Assembly (NCBI RefSeq): GCF_000739065.1
Contig: NZ_CP009149.1
Location: 1,373,311 to 1,437,310 of the forward strand
Direction: 5' to 3'
DNA from: Methanocaldococcus bathoardescens
GTDB taxonomy: Archaea > AGJL01 > Methanococci > Methanococcales > Methanocaldococcaceae
DNA length: 64,000 nt
Below, one piece after another: positions 17,516-26,655 of this stretch (its first letter is position 1; each line of letters starts with the position of its first letter). The translations under genes were made by a program, and so were the position numbers. The notes under the pieces are model-generated. The model was not told the DNA's origin. It saw only the letters and a list, made by a program, of their open reading frames with translations, and did not search any database.

Positions 17516-17905
17516 TTAGACAATTATTATATTACTTAATTTTCTCTTTTTCTCTTCTTTTTTAAGCTCTTCTAATGAAATGGGTTTAGAATCAGCTACA
17601 ATAATATCATTATTTTTTCTATCATTAGTTTTTTTAGTAATTTTATTAAAGTTAGAGCTTAAATTTTTATAATCTTGTTTTTTAACCTCTTTTTTATCTT
17701 TATTTTTGTGATTTGGTAAAGTTTTATATCTAATTTTAACAACAATTTCTCCCTCTCCTTCATCTTTGTCAAATGGTAGATTTATTTTAGCAGTATCTTT
17801 AGATAAAACTTCCAATGAAACATTTTTATCCCCTAAATAAATATCAACATAAGAAATTAAAACACTTTCTGGATTTTGAATTGAGAGAATTATTTTCTCT
17901 TCCAT
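17516..17905 (-). CDS. Conserved hypothetical protein (129 aa)
   Basis: I do not recognise a family with a known role. The first 65 residues look like a beta-rich domain (MEEKIILSIQNPESVLISYV; GEIVVKIRYK). A lysine/asparagine-rich low-complexity linker and a short C-terminal segment ending KLSNIIIV follow. It ends exactly against the convergent tyrS stop and starts 6 bp after cbiT, so it is likely co-transcribed with cbiT. Confidence 0.6.
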   Translation of the reverse strand: MEEKIILSIQNPESVLISYVDIYLGDKNVSLEVLSKDTAKINLPFDKDEGEGEIVVKIRYKTLPNHKNKDKKEVKKQDYKNLSSNFNKITKKTNDRKNNDIIVADSKPISLEELKKEEKKRKLSNIIIV

Positions 17906-17911
17906 GTTTAT

Positions 17912-18454
17912 CTACCTAACAGCTTTTATTATGGTTATTGGATTCTTTGCCAAAAACATGTGTCCAGAAGAGATTTTTTTGCTATAAGAAATAAAAACAT
18001 TAACCGCTTCAACATTATAGCCCTTATTTTCCAATTCGTTTATTATTTTAACAGCATTCTCTAAAACAATTGTATTGGCAACAATATGGTTTATTTTCTT
18101 TTTATCCAAAATTTCAATTATCTTTTCAATATTTTTTGTCCCACCTATAAAAGCTTTATTAAACTCTAATTCATCTAAAATATCTTCTGCTTTTCCTTTT
18201 ATGACTTGACAGTTTTTAATATTAAATTTGGCTAAATTTTGTTTAGTTAGCTCAATAGCATCATCTAAGTAATCTATAGCATATACAAACTTGCATCTCT
18301 TGGCTATCTCAACTGTCATTCCTCCACTTCCACAACCAATATCAACAACAACATCATTCTTATCTAAATTTAATTTCCCAATGCTTACAGCTCTAATTTC
18401 TTCTTTTGTTATTGGGATGCTTTCTTTCCTTATAAATTCTTCATCTGGAATCAT
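17912..18454 (-). CDS. cbiT: Cobalt-precorrin-6B C15-methyltransferase (decarboxylating) CbiT
   Basis: This 180-residue SAM-dependent methyltransferase belongs to anaerobic cobamide synthesis. Motif I is DVVVDIGCGSGGMTVEIA (about residues 33-50), acidic motif II is AIDYLDDAIEL, and NKAFIGGTKNIEKII is the CbiT-specific region. Methanogens need cobamides for methyl transfer. ATG 18454 follows GGTGA. A palindromic element sits 18 bp upstream of the start codon, in the place where the promoter should be. Confidence 0.9.
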   Translation of the reverse strand: MIPDEEFIRKESIPITKEEIRAVSIGKLNLDKNDVVVDIGCGSGGMTVEIAKRCKFVYAIDYLDDAIELTKQNLAKFNIKNCQVIKGKAEDILDELEFNKAFIGGTKNIEKIIEILDKKKINHIVANTIVLENAVKIINELENKGYNVEAVNVFISYSKKISSGHMFLAKNPITIIKAVR

Positions 18455-18471
18455 AGATTTTCACCGAATAA

Positions 18472-18583
18472 TATAGTGTCTTTCAAAATTGATAAAATTT
18501 ATTAAGGAAGATTTGAACGCCTTTCTTTGGAAAGGCGTTTATAAATACCTTATTTATTCCAATGAGTTTTGAAAGACACTATA
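18472..18583. mobile_element. MITE-like element with 17-bp perfect terminal inverted repeats
   Basis: TATAGTGTCTTTCAAAA (18472-18488) and its exact reverse complement (18567-18583) enclose 112 bp with a strong internal hairpin (AACGCCTTTC / GAAAGGCGTT). The terminal sequence matches that of the element at 56362-56503 at 14 of 17 positions. It lies between the divergent genes cbiT and the S2P-like protease, so it is likely part of their transcribed or promoter DNA. Confidence 0.72.
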
Positions 18584-18656
18584 AATATGCTATGAAATAG
18601 TAATATATAGTAATAGGAATTAAAAATGTAATTAAAATAAAAATAGGGGGAGGGGT

Positions 18657-19676
18657 ATGAATTACTCAATAAGATTATTCAAAATTATGGGAATTCCAAT
18701 AGAGTTGCATATAACTTTTATTTTATTTTTAGTGGTTATAATTGGGCTGTCTATTATTAATAACAGCATATTTTGGGCAGTTCTCTTTATTTTATTATTT
18801 GTATCTGTTGTTTTACATGAGCTTGGGCATAGTTACGTTGCTAAGAAATATGGAGTAAAGATAGAGAAAATTTTGCTATTGCCAATTGGTGGAGTAGCAA
18901 TGATGGACAAAATTCCAAAAGAGGGAGAGTTAAAGATAGGTATAGCTGGACCTTTAGTTAGCTTTATAATTGGGATAACTTTATTGGTTACATCTCAATT
19001 TTTTGATATAGATATAAATGGATATCCTTTACTATACACTTTAAGCTTACTAAACTTAATGCTTGGGAGCTTTAACTTAATTCCTGCCTTTCCTATGGAT
19101 GGAGGAAGGATATTAAGAGCTGTTTTATCAAAAAAGTATGGCTATTTAAAATCAACGAAGATAGCGGCAAATATTGGGAAGAGCTTAGCTTTAATCATGC
19201 TAATATTTGGTCTCTTATCAATGAATATTATATTAATTTTAGTGAGTTTATTCGTCTACTTTGGGGCTGAACAAGAAAGTAAAATAGTAGAAATTGAAAC
19301 AATATTTAAGAATATTAAGGCAAAGGACATTATGACATTAAATCCCGTATATGTAACTCCAGATATGAGTGTTGAGGAGTTTTTAGACTTCATGCTTAAA
19401 CATAAATATTTCGGTTATCCAGTAGTTGAAAATGGAAAGTTGATTGGATGTATTGGAATAAATAACATACACAAAAAAGAAGGGACTGTTAGGGATTACA
19501 TGCAAAAACCTGTTGTAGTTGATGAAGATACTGACATAAATGATATTCTAAGAAAAATGGCTTATACTGATAGAGTGTTTGTTGTAAAGGATGGAAAGTT
19601 AAAGGGAATAATATCAAAAACAGATATATTGAGGGCTATGAGTATATTGGAATTAAAAGAGGAATTAGAACGTTAA
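18657..19676 (+). CDS. Site-2-protease-family zinc metalloprotease with CBS domains
   Basis: This 339-residue intramembrane protease (M50 family) is closely like the M. jannaschii S2P whose structure is known. Six hydrophobic segments fill residues 1-215. The zinc site is HELGH (about 55-59) in VVLHELGHSYVAKKYG, with the second ligand region NLIPAFPMDGGRI (about 139-151). Two CBS domains at residues about 222-335 (DIMTLNPVYV; YMQKPVVVDE) probably bind adenosine nucleotides. The substrate is unknown. GGGGGAGGGG precedes ATG 18657. Confidence 0.93.
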   Translation: MNYSIRLFKIMGIPIELHITFILFLVVIIGLSIINNSIFWAVLFILLFVSVVLHELGHSYVAKKYGVKIEKILLLPIGGVAMMDKIPKEGELKIGIAGPLVSFIIGITLLVTSQFFDIDINGYPLLYTLSLLNLMLGSFNLIPAFPMDGGRILRAVLSKKYGYLKSTKIAANIGKSLALIMLIFGLLSMNIILILVSLFVYFGAEQESKIVEIETIFKNIKAKDIMTLNPVYVTPDMSVEEFLDFMLKHKYFGYPVVENGKLIGCIGINNIHKKEGTVRDYMQKPVVVDEDTDINDILRKMAYTDRVFVVKDGKLKGIISKTDILRAMSILELKEELER

Positions 19677-19680
19677 AAAT

Positions 19681-19863
19681 TTATTCATTCTTTTGTGGTT
19701 GTTTCCATTCCATATAACCGCATCTTCCACATGCATACCTGTTTAAGTGCTCAGCCATGAAAACTCCAGGCCCACATCTTGGGCAAACCTTCTTCAATCT
19801 AACAACTTTATCTCCTTCAATTTTGTAGTATTTGTATTTTGCTGTTTTTTTACCTTTTGTCAT
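19681..19863 (-). CDS. rps27ae: Ribosomal protein S27ae
   Basis: This 60-residue zinc-ribbon protein of the small subunit has the cysteine pairs CPRCG and CGRCG. The rest is lysine-rich (MTKGKKTAKYKYYKIEGDK). The start overlaps the S24e stop by one base (TAATG), typical of translational coupling. Confidence 0.95.
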   Translation of the reverse strand: MTKGKKTAKYKYYKIEGDKVVRLKKVCPRCGPGVFMAEHLNRYACGRCGYMEWKQPQKNE

Positions 19864-20171
19864 TATTCTCCCTCCTCAGCAGCTGTTTCTTCTTCTATTT
19901 TATTTTTTCTTAAGATGTGTTCTCTTTCAATTAATTTCATCATTTCTTCGTTGTCATATAATTTAGCATAACCTCTTGCTCTCTGCATTCCAGCTTCTTC
20001 AACGATTTTTTCAACTATTAATAAATCCTTGTTTGCATTTAACATTGCTGCAAGCTTTAACTTAACATCTTTAAAGGTTGGTGTTGCTCCATCGTGGTCT
20101 ACAATGAATCTGTATTCTTTTCTCTTCAATAATGGGTTGTATCTTTCTGATAATATTTTTATTTCCATCAT
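19863..20171 (-). CDS. rps24e: Ribosomal protein S24e
   Basis: This is the small-subunit protein S24e, 101-102 residues. Recognised parts are MEIKILSERYNPLLKRKEY at the N-terminus and DHDGATPTFKDVKLKLA in the middle, with an acidic C-terminal tail. Two consecutive ATGs (20171 and 20168) follow GAGAGGGGAT; either may be used. It is coupled to S27ae. Confidence 0.95.
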   Translation of the reverse strand: MMEIKILSERYNPLLKRKEYRFIVDHDGATPTFKDVKLKLAAMLNANKDLLIVEKIVEEAGMQRARGYAKLYDNEEMMKLIEREHILRKNKIEEETAAEEGE

Positions 20172-20223
20172 TTATATCCCCTCTCATTTTTTTGATGATT
20201 TTTAACAATATAAGGTTTTTGAG

Positions 20224-20709
20224 TTATTCTATTTTTTTGAATTGTTTTAGAATTTCTTCAATTTCTTGTTTTAGTTTTTCATCTATTTTTAGTACAACGA
20301 TTCCTTCATTTGGCTGACCGTATAGAACGTAAGTTCCAATGGGAAAGTATTTGATAACAATTAAAGTAAGGAGGTCTTCCTCACCATCAACCAGTAGAGC
20401 AATGTCTTTATCATTTATTGTAGATAGATATTTAATACTTTCTATTGCTTCATCAGATATGCATCCAGGAGGATTTTTTACCTTAATAATTTTTTTGAAT
20501 GTATGGTTTATTTCAACGGGAATATCTCTTTGAGTTTTTAAATCAAAAATGGAAAGTTTTGGAATTATATTATTTTCTATGACAGTTTTTGTTACAATAT
20601 CTCCAACAGTTACGATATCTCCATCTATATCTGGTAGTGTTTTATATACTTTTCCAAAGGGCTTTTTTAATTTTTCCCTCAACTTTTCTGTAAGCTTTAA
20701 CATAGCCAA
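20224..20709 (-). CDS. GTP-dependent dephospho-CoA kinase (DUF359 family)
   Basis: This 161-residue archaeal protein belongs to the DUF359 family, shown in other archaea to phosphorylate dephospho-CoA using GTP, the last step of CoA synthesis. Family marks are [49 protein letters not shown] and [10 protein letters not shown]. The start is TTG 20709 (4 nt after GGAG) or ATG 20703 (10 nt after). It is packed between S24e and spt4, one base after the spt4 stop codon. Confidence 0.88.
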   Translation of the reverse strand: MAMLKLTEKLREKLKKPFGKVYKTLPDIDGDIVTVGDIVTKTVIENNIIPKLSIFDLKTQRDIPVEINHTFKKIIKVKNPPGCISDEAIESIKYLSTINDKDIALLVDGEEDLLTLIVIKYFPIGTYVLYGQPNEGIVVLKIDEKLKQEIEEILKQFKKIE

Positions 20710-20710
20710 T

Positions 20711-20890
20711 CTACTCCTTTACACTTAGTGCATACTTCCCTTTAATATCAATCCCTGCCTTTTTGGCTATCTCTGATTTTTCTGGATTTATAACTATTAA
20801 AAGCCCAATCCAATTTTCACTGGTTGGGGATTGACATATTGGACATGTTTCATCATCTGTTAGATATTTGCATTTTAAACAAGCCCTCAT
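20711..20890 (-). CDS. spt4: Transcription elongation factor Spt4 (RpoE'')
   Basis: This 59-residue zinc-binding protein has the cysteines [20 protein letters not shown] and the conserved continuation [18 protein letters not shown]. In archaea Spt4 pairs with Spt5 and raises RNA polymerase processivity. The gene is shorter than common ORF cut-offs and is easy to miss. It starts 9 bp after the rpoE1 stop codon, as in other archaeal rpoE1-spt4 pairs. Confidence 0.95.
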   Translation of the reverse strand: MRACLKCKYLTDDETCPICQSPTSENWIGLLIVINPEKSEIAKKAGIDIKGKYALSVKE

Positions 20891-20899
20891 AAGCTCACC

Positions 20900-21463
20900 T
20901 TAATCTTGCTGTTCTTTTTTAGCTTTTTCTTCTTCAATCCACTCTAATTTCCCTAAATATGGCTGTCTCATGGTTAACGCTATCTTACTACCTCTCTTTC
21001 TCTCTGCTTTTAAACTAATAGCAACAATCCTTGCCCTAACATAATCTCCAATTTCCAAAACCTTTCCAGTTTCTTTTCCAATAATTGCTTCCCTCTTAGG
21101 GTCGTAAGATACATAGTCATCCATAATTTGTGAAACGTGGATTAATCCATCTAAAGGTCCTAATCTTACGAAGCTTCCAAATTCAACGACATCAACAACC
21201 TCTCCCTCAATAAGTTCATACATCTCTGGGATATAGACGAGGGTTTCAAATACAACTGGATGATAGGCAGAGCCATCACCATGCACTACCTTACCTTCTC
21301 CAACTTCTTTTACATCTACGATGGATAAAATAAATCCAACGTCTTTATCTAATCTTCCTTCATATTTTTCCATGAGAATTTTTTTTACAGTTTCTTTCAA
21401 ATCTTTTCCAAATTCTTCTGGCGGAACTCTAACAACATCAGCAATCTCTAAAATTTTATACAT
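20900..21463 (-). CDS. rpoE1: DNA-directed RNA polymerase subunit E' (RpoE1/Rpb7)
   Basis: This 187-residue stalk subunit of RNA polymerase is the homologue of Rpb7. The N-terminal tip domain begins [18 protein letters not shown]. The C-terminal S1/OB domain ([28 protein letters not shown]) binds the nascent RNA. ATG 21463 is chosen because GAGGTGA lies just upstream; the longer frame to 21544 has a hydrophobic leader that runs through this site. Confidence 0.96.
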   Translation of the reverse strand: MYKILEIADVVRVPPEEFGKDLKETVKKILMEKYEGRLDKDVGFILSIVDVKEVGEGKVVHGDGSAYHPVVFETLVYIPEMYELIEGEVVDVVEFGSFVRLGPLDGLIHVSQIMDDYVSYDPKREAIIGKETGKVLEIGDYVRARIVAISLKAERKRGSKIALTMRQPYLGKLEWIEEEKAKKEQQD

Positions 21464-21627
21464 AGGATATTCACCTCTCGGTTCAGTTAAATTTAATAAA
21501 AAAAGAGATATTGATGATATAAAATGTTTAATAAAAATTAACAAAATAATTCAAATTGTGAGTAATTAACTAATTTGTTACAAAGTTGTATTTATAATTA
21601 ACCATCTAATTTAAGAATTTAAATAAA

Positions 21628-22485
21628 TTATATCCCAATTTTATCTATGACAATTCCAATTATTCCACTTCCAACAATAACACTAAATAAATACCTTAGC
21701 GTTAATTTTATTCCATATATTCTTTTCATCCCCAACAATAAAGGCAATCCAATAGATTGTGAAGAAATTAAAAATGAAATAATTAACCCTTTTGGAATCC
21801 CTTCTATTGCAACCACTTTTATTAACGGAATCATCGCATGTGGGCAGAGAAAGATAAATATTCTTATTATTGAAACATAAAAATATGTGATTATATTGTT
21901 AGAAAGGATTAATAAAATTGTCTCCTTTGGAACATAAGTCATTACAAATCCAGAAATCAAAAATCCTAAAAATATTGAAGGAAACAGTTTTTTAAATTGC
22001 TCAATAAATACATCAAAAAAATTGTCATTAGATTTTTTATTCTCGAATGCGAAAAATATCGCCCTTTTATTATAAAAAACAAATCCCACAAATATGGACA
22101 AAATTAAAGATGCTAAAATTTGTATAACTGCTATTTTATAACCTAACAATGAGAGAGATAACAAAATTCCAATTGGATTTATTGCTGATGCGGATACAAC
22201 AAACGCAAAGCTAATCCCTAAATTAACCCCTCTTGAATTCAACGCATTTGCTATTGGAATGCTACTTGCAGAACATAAAGGTAAGAAAGCCCCAATAATT
22301 GATGCTAAAATTATGGATTTTTTTGAATTATCCAATAAATGAACAAACTTTTTTCTTAAATCCCCTTTTAACTTTATTTTTAAATAAGTAGATAAAATAA
22401 ATCCAAACATAAGGTATGGAAACGCTTTTAAAAAGAAGTTTAGAGAGCGTTCCAATGAAAGATAAATATCAGATATATTAATCAT
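21628..22485 (-). CDS. DUF318 (YraQ)-family membrane permease
   Basis: This is a membrane protein of about 285 residues with 8-9 hydrophobic segments. Two repeated signature regions, GAFLPLCSASSIPIANAL with SASAINPIG, and CPHAMIPLIKV with SSQSIGLPLLLG, identify the DUF318/YraQ permease family, whose members are thought to move metals or oxyanions. ATG 22485 is chosen: it overlaps the end of the preceding Fe-S gene (TATGATTAA), with GGAAG in front. It is the third gene of a unit with the Fe-S membrane protein and the substrate-binding lipoprotein. Confidence 0.8.
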   Translation of the reverse strand: MINISDIYLSLERSLNFFLKAFPYLMFGFILSTYLKIKLKGDLRKKFVHLLDNSKKSIILASIIGAFLPLCSASSIPIANALNSRGVNLGISFAFVVSASAINPIGILLSLSLLGYKIAVIQILASLILSIFVGFVFYNKRAIFFAFENKKSNDNFFDVFIEQFKKLFPSIFLGFLISGFVMTYVPKETILLILSNNIITYFYVSIIRIFIFLCPHAMIPLIKVVAIEGIPKGLIISFLISSQSIGLPLLLGMKRIYGIKLTLRYLFSVIVGSGIIGIVIDKIGI

Positions 22486-23134
22486 AACTTCCACACTTTG
22501 AACATTTTTCACATTTATGTTCATTTTTGTAAGTGTTTTTTATTTTTCTGAAAGCTTTTTTTATTAATTGGAATGTTGTCCCATAAGGACACAAAAACCT
22601 ACACCAAAACCTTGGTATAGCAATACCTAAAATCAATCCAATTATGATTAATGCCAATCTTGCATAATATGCGTTTTCAGCAGTTAAAAAAGCCAATTTT
22701 ATTGATGCTATTAAACTACTTGTGTGGATTGGGATGTAATATCTTGGGTTTCCATTCAGTAGTGCGATTATGGCAAAAACAAACACAACATACTTTAAAA
22801 AATTAAAAGTCAATTTTAGTTCTAATGGAATTTTTAATGTATTCTTTGAAAATTTTCTTCTTATTTTGTAAATAATGTCGTTTAAAGTTCCATAAGGACA
22901 AACCCAGGCACAAAAATCTTTCCTAAACAAAGCAATATACCCAAGGGCAAATATAACAAACTCTCTTCTATAATACTTGGAAGGACAATCAACAACAGGA
23001 CACATATCACATGCTAAAAATGGAATAACATAGGGGCATCTTAAAATAACAATAATCAATGTTGGAATAGCAACGATAAAAACACCATATTTAACAATTA
23101 ATGATAAAATTCTTTTAAATTTCTCAAAATTCAT
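22478..23134 (-). CDS. NapH/NosR-like 4Fe-4S polytopic membrane protein
   Basis: This 218-residue protein has about five transmembrane helices. Two CP motifs sit in the typical NapH/NosR/CcoG-like loops (CAWVCPYGTLNDIIYKIR; CRFLCPYGTTFQLIKKAF), with a further Cys cluster (LACDMCPVVDCPSK) and a terminal CEKCSKCG. Such proteins pass electrons across or within the membrane. ATG 23134 is chosen, 4 nt after GGTGAT. It overlaps the permease start and follows the binding lipoprotein by 38 bp, so the three are probably one operon. Its electron partner is unknown. Confidence 0.8.
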   Translation of the reverse strand: MNFEKFKRILSLIVKYGVFIVAIPTLIIVILRCPYVIPFLACDMCPVVDCPSKYYRREFVIFALGYIALFRKDFCAWVCPYGTLNDIIYKIRRKFSKNTLKIPLELKLTFNFLKYVVFVFAIIALLNGNPRYYIPIHTSSLIASIKLAFLTAENAYYARLALIIIGLILGIAIPRFWCRFLCPYGTTFQLIKKAFRKIKNTYKNEHKCEKCSKCGSYD

Positions 23135-23172
23135 TATTATCACCCCAAAAATAGAATTAAAAAGCAAAGTAA

Positions 23173-24024
23173 TTATTTAGGGGCAAGGTCTATATATTCT
23201 GGGTAATATTTATGTAATATTTCTTGACCTTTTTCAGATTTTACTGGAATAAATCCATGTTTTGCTAAAATGCTCTGTCCTTCATCTGATAAGACAAATT
23301 CCATGTATTTGTATGCTAAATCTTTGTTCTTTGAGTTTTTCAAAACACCAATTGTGAATAAGCCATCTGCTTTGTTTAAATATTCTCTTGGAATCTCAAT
23401 AATTTCAACATTTCCTTTTACACCATCTAAATATGCACATCTTCTCTCAACAAGTGCAGCATCACATTCTCCATCAACTACTGCTTTTAACATCTTTCTG
23501 TAGCAATCAAAATCCTTTGCACTTTTCTCATAAATCTTCTCAATTATATCCTTTTTTGGTTTTAATGCTCTACTTTCTGGAATTGATGCTTTTGAGTTTG
23601 TATATACAACAACATCATCCCTTAATAAATCTTCCAATTTGGTAATGTTCTTTGGATTACCTTTTGGAGTTATTATTACCCACTCAGTAAATTGGTAAAT
23701 TTTGAAATCTGGCTCAATTAAACCTTCATTTAATAATTTCTCTGCATGTTTAACCCCCCTTGGCATATATACATCACAGTATGCACCATTTTCTATTGCC
23801 TTTCTTAATGTTCCTGAACTTGCACCTGTAAATTCTACTTTACAGTTGTATTTTTTCTCAAAAACAGCATTTAATTCTTGAAGAGCTTCAGTTGGCCCTC
23901 CACAGCTATAAACTACTAAAGTTGGAATCTCTTTCTGAGCTTCAGTTGCTTGGTTAGAAGTGCATCCACTGAGAAGTAAAGTTGATACAACAATCCCCAC
24001 AACTAAGGCAAAAAACTTCCTCAT
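23173..24024 (-). CDS. ModA/WtpA-like extracytoplasmic substrate-binding lipoprotein
   Basis: This 283-residue protein begins with a lipoprotein signal (LVVGIVVSTLLLSGC, Cys 21). The mature domain is a type-2 periplasmic binding fold (TLVVYSCGGPTEALQEL; FTGASSGTLRKAIENGAYCDVYMP; GLFTIGVLKNSKNKDLAYKYMEFV), as in molybdate/tungstate-binding proteins. The SSGTL segment corresponds to the oxyanion-binding serine. No ABC ATPase or ABC permease follows; instead there is an Fe-S membrane protein and a DUF318 permease. The palindrome-like TTAGTTATTAG lies 22 bp upstream. Confidence 0.82.
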   Translation of the reverse strand: MRKFFALVVGIVVSTLLLSGCTSNQATEAQKEIPTLVVYSCGGPTEALQELNAVFEKKYNCKVEFTGASSGTLRKAIENGAYCDVYMPRGVKHAEKLLNEGLIEPDFKIYQFTEWVIITPKGNPKNITKLEDLLRDDVVVYTNSKASIPESRALKPKKDIIEKIYEKSAKDFDCYRKMLKAVVDGECDAALVERRCAYLDGVKGNVEIIEIPREYLNKADGLFTIGVLKNSKNKDLAYKYMEFVLSDEGQSILAKHGFIPVKSEKGQEILHKYYPEYIDLAPK

Positions 24025-24206
24025 AGTTTCACCATATTAGATTTTCTAATAACTAAATTACGAAATTTTCAAAAGTAGTTTTGATTTTTCATATAAAAAA
24101 TTTGTTATTTAGAATTTTTAATGACAATTTGGATATTAGAAACCAAAATATTAGGGGGCTATTTTTAAATTTCTCCTTTAATTAAAATTCGTTACAAACC
24201 ATGAAA

Positions 24207-24221
24207 CGAAAAGTATATATA
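24207..24221 (+). promoter_or_regulatory. BRE/TATA promoter of the tRNA pair
   Basis: CGAAAA (24207-24212) joined to TATATATA (24214-24221) is a strong archaeal promoter. It lies 54 bp before tRNA-Arg, leaving a leader of about 30 nt for RNase P to remove. The two tRNAs are 22 bp apart and likely share it. Confidence 0.75.
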
Positions 24222-24274
24222 GTAGAAAGTTCATTGTAGAAAGTGCTTGCAAACCAAAAAGGTTGAGTTGGAGA

Positions 24275-24352
24275 GGACCCGTAGCCTAGCCTGGATAGGG
24301 CACCGGCCTTCTAAGCCGGGGGTCGGGGGTTCAAATCCCCTCGGGTCCGCCA
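24275..24352 (+). tRNA. tRNA-Arg (TCT)
   Basis: The acceptor stem GGACCCG/CGGGTCC closes a normal cloverleaf with T-arm GGTTCAAATC. The anticodon loop CTTCTAA gives TCT. The discriminator is G and the CCA end is encoded. No intron is present. It reads AGA/AGG, the dominant arginine codons of this genome. Confidence 0.96.
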
Positions 24353-24374
24353 ATTTTTCTATTTTTTATTGATT

Positions 24375-24449
24375 GCTCCGGTGGTGTAGTCCGGCCAATC
24401 ATGCGGGCCTTTCGAGCCCGCGACCCGGGTTCAAATCCCGGCCGGAGCA
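24375..24449 (+). tRNA. tRNA-Glu (TTC)
   Basis: The acceptor stem GCTCCGG/CCGGAGC, the GC-rich anticodon stem and the loop CTTTCGA with anticodon TTC define tRNA-Glu. The discriminator is A and CCA is not encoded. The GC-rich stems in an AT-rich genome fit growth at high temperature. Confidence 0.95.
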
Positions 24450-24511
24450 TCATTATCTTATAAAAGTTTATATTTATTAATTTGGATTAATTGATTATTT
24501 TGAGGGATTAC

Positions 24512-25615
24512 ATGCATCTATGTATTAAATGCAAAGGTAAAGGTTATTGCGGAAAGCAGACATGCCCTCTTTTACATAATATTTATAAATCCAAATTTAA
24601 AGAAATTTTAAAATATCTGCCAGAGATTAAAACTGAAGTATTTGGGAATTCTACATCTTTTTTAGTTGGGAGAGTTAATTATCCAAATGTATTTATATCT
24701 CCACTTATTGGTGGGTTTGAGGATGTTGAACATCTATATGGTCTTAAAAAAGAAGAAATATTAAAAATTAGGTTAAATCTATTTTCCCCAAGAATTAAAG
24801 TAAATGCATACAAAATCAATACACTAATTGAAAAATTACAGGAAATAGCTATGAGTATAAAGCCAGTAAATTCTGAAGTGGAATTTTATAATAAACCAAA
24901 AATAGTATTGCCATTTTTTAATGACATTCCACCTATTGGCCCAGTTGGTGAGCTAAAAAGATTAAATTATGACAATCCAAAAATTCCGCAAATTGTTGAT
25001 AAGGTAATTGATGATTATTCAATTGAAGGAGTTTTAAAAATTTATAAAAAATTTGATGAAATTTATGCTTCAAGATTGTTTTCTTGTGGAATTTTGGGAA
25101 AAGAAAAAAAGCTGATTCCAACAAGATGGGCTATAACTGCAGTTGATGATATCATAGGAAAAGAATACATCAAAAAAATTAGGGATTATAAAGTTTTAGA
25201 TGAACCATTGAAGTTTGAAAATTATTATTTGGGTAATAGGTTTGAGATTTATTTCTTACCAAAACCTTGGAGCTTTAAATTAATAGAAACTTATAAAGCA
25301 GGATGTATTTGGAATAAAAGCAATAGAGATATAACTATTTTTGATTCTGAAATTAAAGAGAGGAAGAGATATGCCAGTAATACAGGAGGAGCTTATTACG
25401 CGGCAAGATTGGCTGTTTTGGAAAAATTAAATAAAATGAAAAGGCAGGCAAAGGTTATAGTTAAAAGAATTGTTGAGAGGAGTTATGATATTCCTTTAGG
25501 AGTTTGGGTTATTAGGGAAGGAGTTAGAGATGCGTTAAACAAAAAACCTTCTAAAATAGGGCAGAATGAAATAAAGAATTTAGACACTCAGAGGACTTTA
25601 GATGAATATATATAA
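24512..25615 (+). CDS. nreA: NreA-type DNA repair protein
   Basis: This 367-residue archaeal Nre protein is linked to DNA-damage repair. The N-terminal zinc motif is CIKCKGKGYCGKQTCPLL. The conserved SLIGGFEDV-like and WAITAVDD segments follow. The C-terminus ends QRTLDEYI, a PCNA-interacting peptide as known for the family. ATG 24512 is chosen with GAGGGAT upstream; the TTG at 24491 lies before that site. Confidence 0.92.
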   Translation: MHLCIKCKGKGYCGKQTCPLLHNIYKSKFKEILKYLPEIKTEVFGNSTSFLVGRVNYPNVFISPLIGGFEDVEHLYGLKKEEILKIRLNLFSPRIKVNAYKINTLIEKLQEIAMSIKPVNSEVEFYNKPKIVLPFFNDIPPIGPVGELKRLNYDNPKIPQIVDKVIDDYSIEGVLKIYKKFDEIYASRLFSCGILGKEKKLIPTRWAITAVDDIIGKEYIKKIRDYKVLDEPLKFENYYLGNRFEIYFLPKPWSFKLIETYKAGCIWNKSNRDITIFDSEIKERKRYASNTGGAYYAARLAVLEKLNKMKRQAKVIVKRIVERSYDIPLGVWVIREGVRDALNKKPSKIGQNEIKNLDTQRTLDEYI

Positions 25616-25758
25616 GCTAAAAATAATCTTATTGCGATTTAGGTTTCTTTAATTATCTTTATATTTTTAAAGGTTCATATATGCTATTTGTGAATCGAAT
25701 TAGCACACATTATTTTAATACAAACACTTCAGAATGATTAAGAGTTTGAGGGGGAATT

Positions 25759-26607
25759 ATGGGTGATATAAATAAAATGGCATTAAATAAATTAAAAGAA
25801 ATATTAAAAGAATTGAATAAACTTCCTGGAATTATAGGTTCGGCAATAATAAAAAAAGATGGTGAAATTGTCGCAAAGGACATGCCCGATTATATTAACG
25901 ATGATTTTATGAATATGCTATCTACTATAGAAGGGTTTATAGAAAATATGTTATCTAATAGCAATGATATTGCACCAAATGAAGTGATAATCAGAGGGAA
26001 ACATGAAAATATAATAGCAGTTAATATAGGGGATGTTATTTTGGTAGTTATGTCAAATTTAAGAGCAAATTTAAATAACATCTTAGAAATTATTGATGAT
26101 TTTTCAGATGATATAAAGAATTATTGTAATATGTTATTTGAAAATACCTTAGAATTCCCAATTAAGCAGATTCTCTCAATGGGAGGAAGAAAAAGGTTTG
26201 GGAGGGATGTAGACATATCAATATTTAGGATTCTTAGATTTATAAATTTAAGAAAATATATTGGTGTGGATAATGAAACACTGATGTATTATTTTGGTAA
26301 AGAACTATGTAGAAATTTAAAATTTAATAATTTTGATGAATTGAGTGATTTTTACGAAAAATATAAACTTGGAGAAATTCAAATGATTAGTGAAAACCCT
26401 ATAAAAATAAGGATATATGATTGTGTAAGTTGCGCTGGAATGCTGAATGTTGGAAAACCATTATGTCATTTTGAAGCAGGATTTTTATCTGGTTATATGG
26501 AAAATACATTTAACAAAAAATCTTATGTTATTGAAACACACTGCTGGGGATTAGGAAATGAATTCTGTCAATTTGAGATTAAATTAATTAACAAACCAAA
26601 AAAATAA
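25759..26607 (+). CDS. Roadblock/LC7 plus V4R domain protein
   Basis: In 282 residues the N-terminal part (about 1-115: LPGIIGSAIIKKDGEIVAKD; IIAVNIGDVILVVMSN) resembles the Roadblock/LC7 dimerisation fold. The C-terminal part (about 150-278) is a V4R small-molecule-binding domain with CVSCAGMLNVGKPLCHFEAG and THCWGLGNEFCQFEI. V4R domains sense hydrocarbons or hydrophobic ligands; the conserved Cys and His could bind a metal. It lies 48 bp upstream of smc on the same strand. The ligand and partner are unknown. Confidence 0.75.
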   Translation: MGDINKMALNKLKEILKELNKLPGIIGSAIIKKDGEIVAKDMPDYINDDFMNMLSTIEGFIENMLSNSNDIAPNEVIIRGKHENIIAVNIGDVILVVMSNLRANLNNILEIIDDFSDDIKNYCNMLFENTLEFPIKQILSMGGRKRFGRDVDISIFRILRFINLRKYIGVDNETLMYYFGKELCRNLKFNNFDELSDFYEKYKLGEIQMISENPIKIRIYDCVSCAGMLNVGKPLCHFEAGFLSGYMENTFNKKSYVIETHCWGLGNEFCQFEIKLINKPKK

Positions 26608-26655
26608 AAATAAGTAGAGCCAGTTATTTACATTTTTAGATAGATGGTGGTTGTA

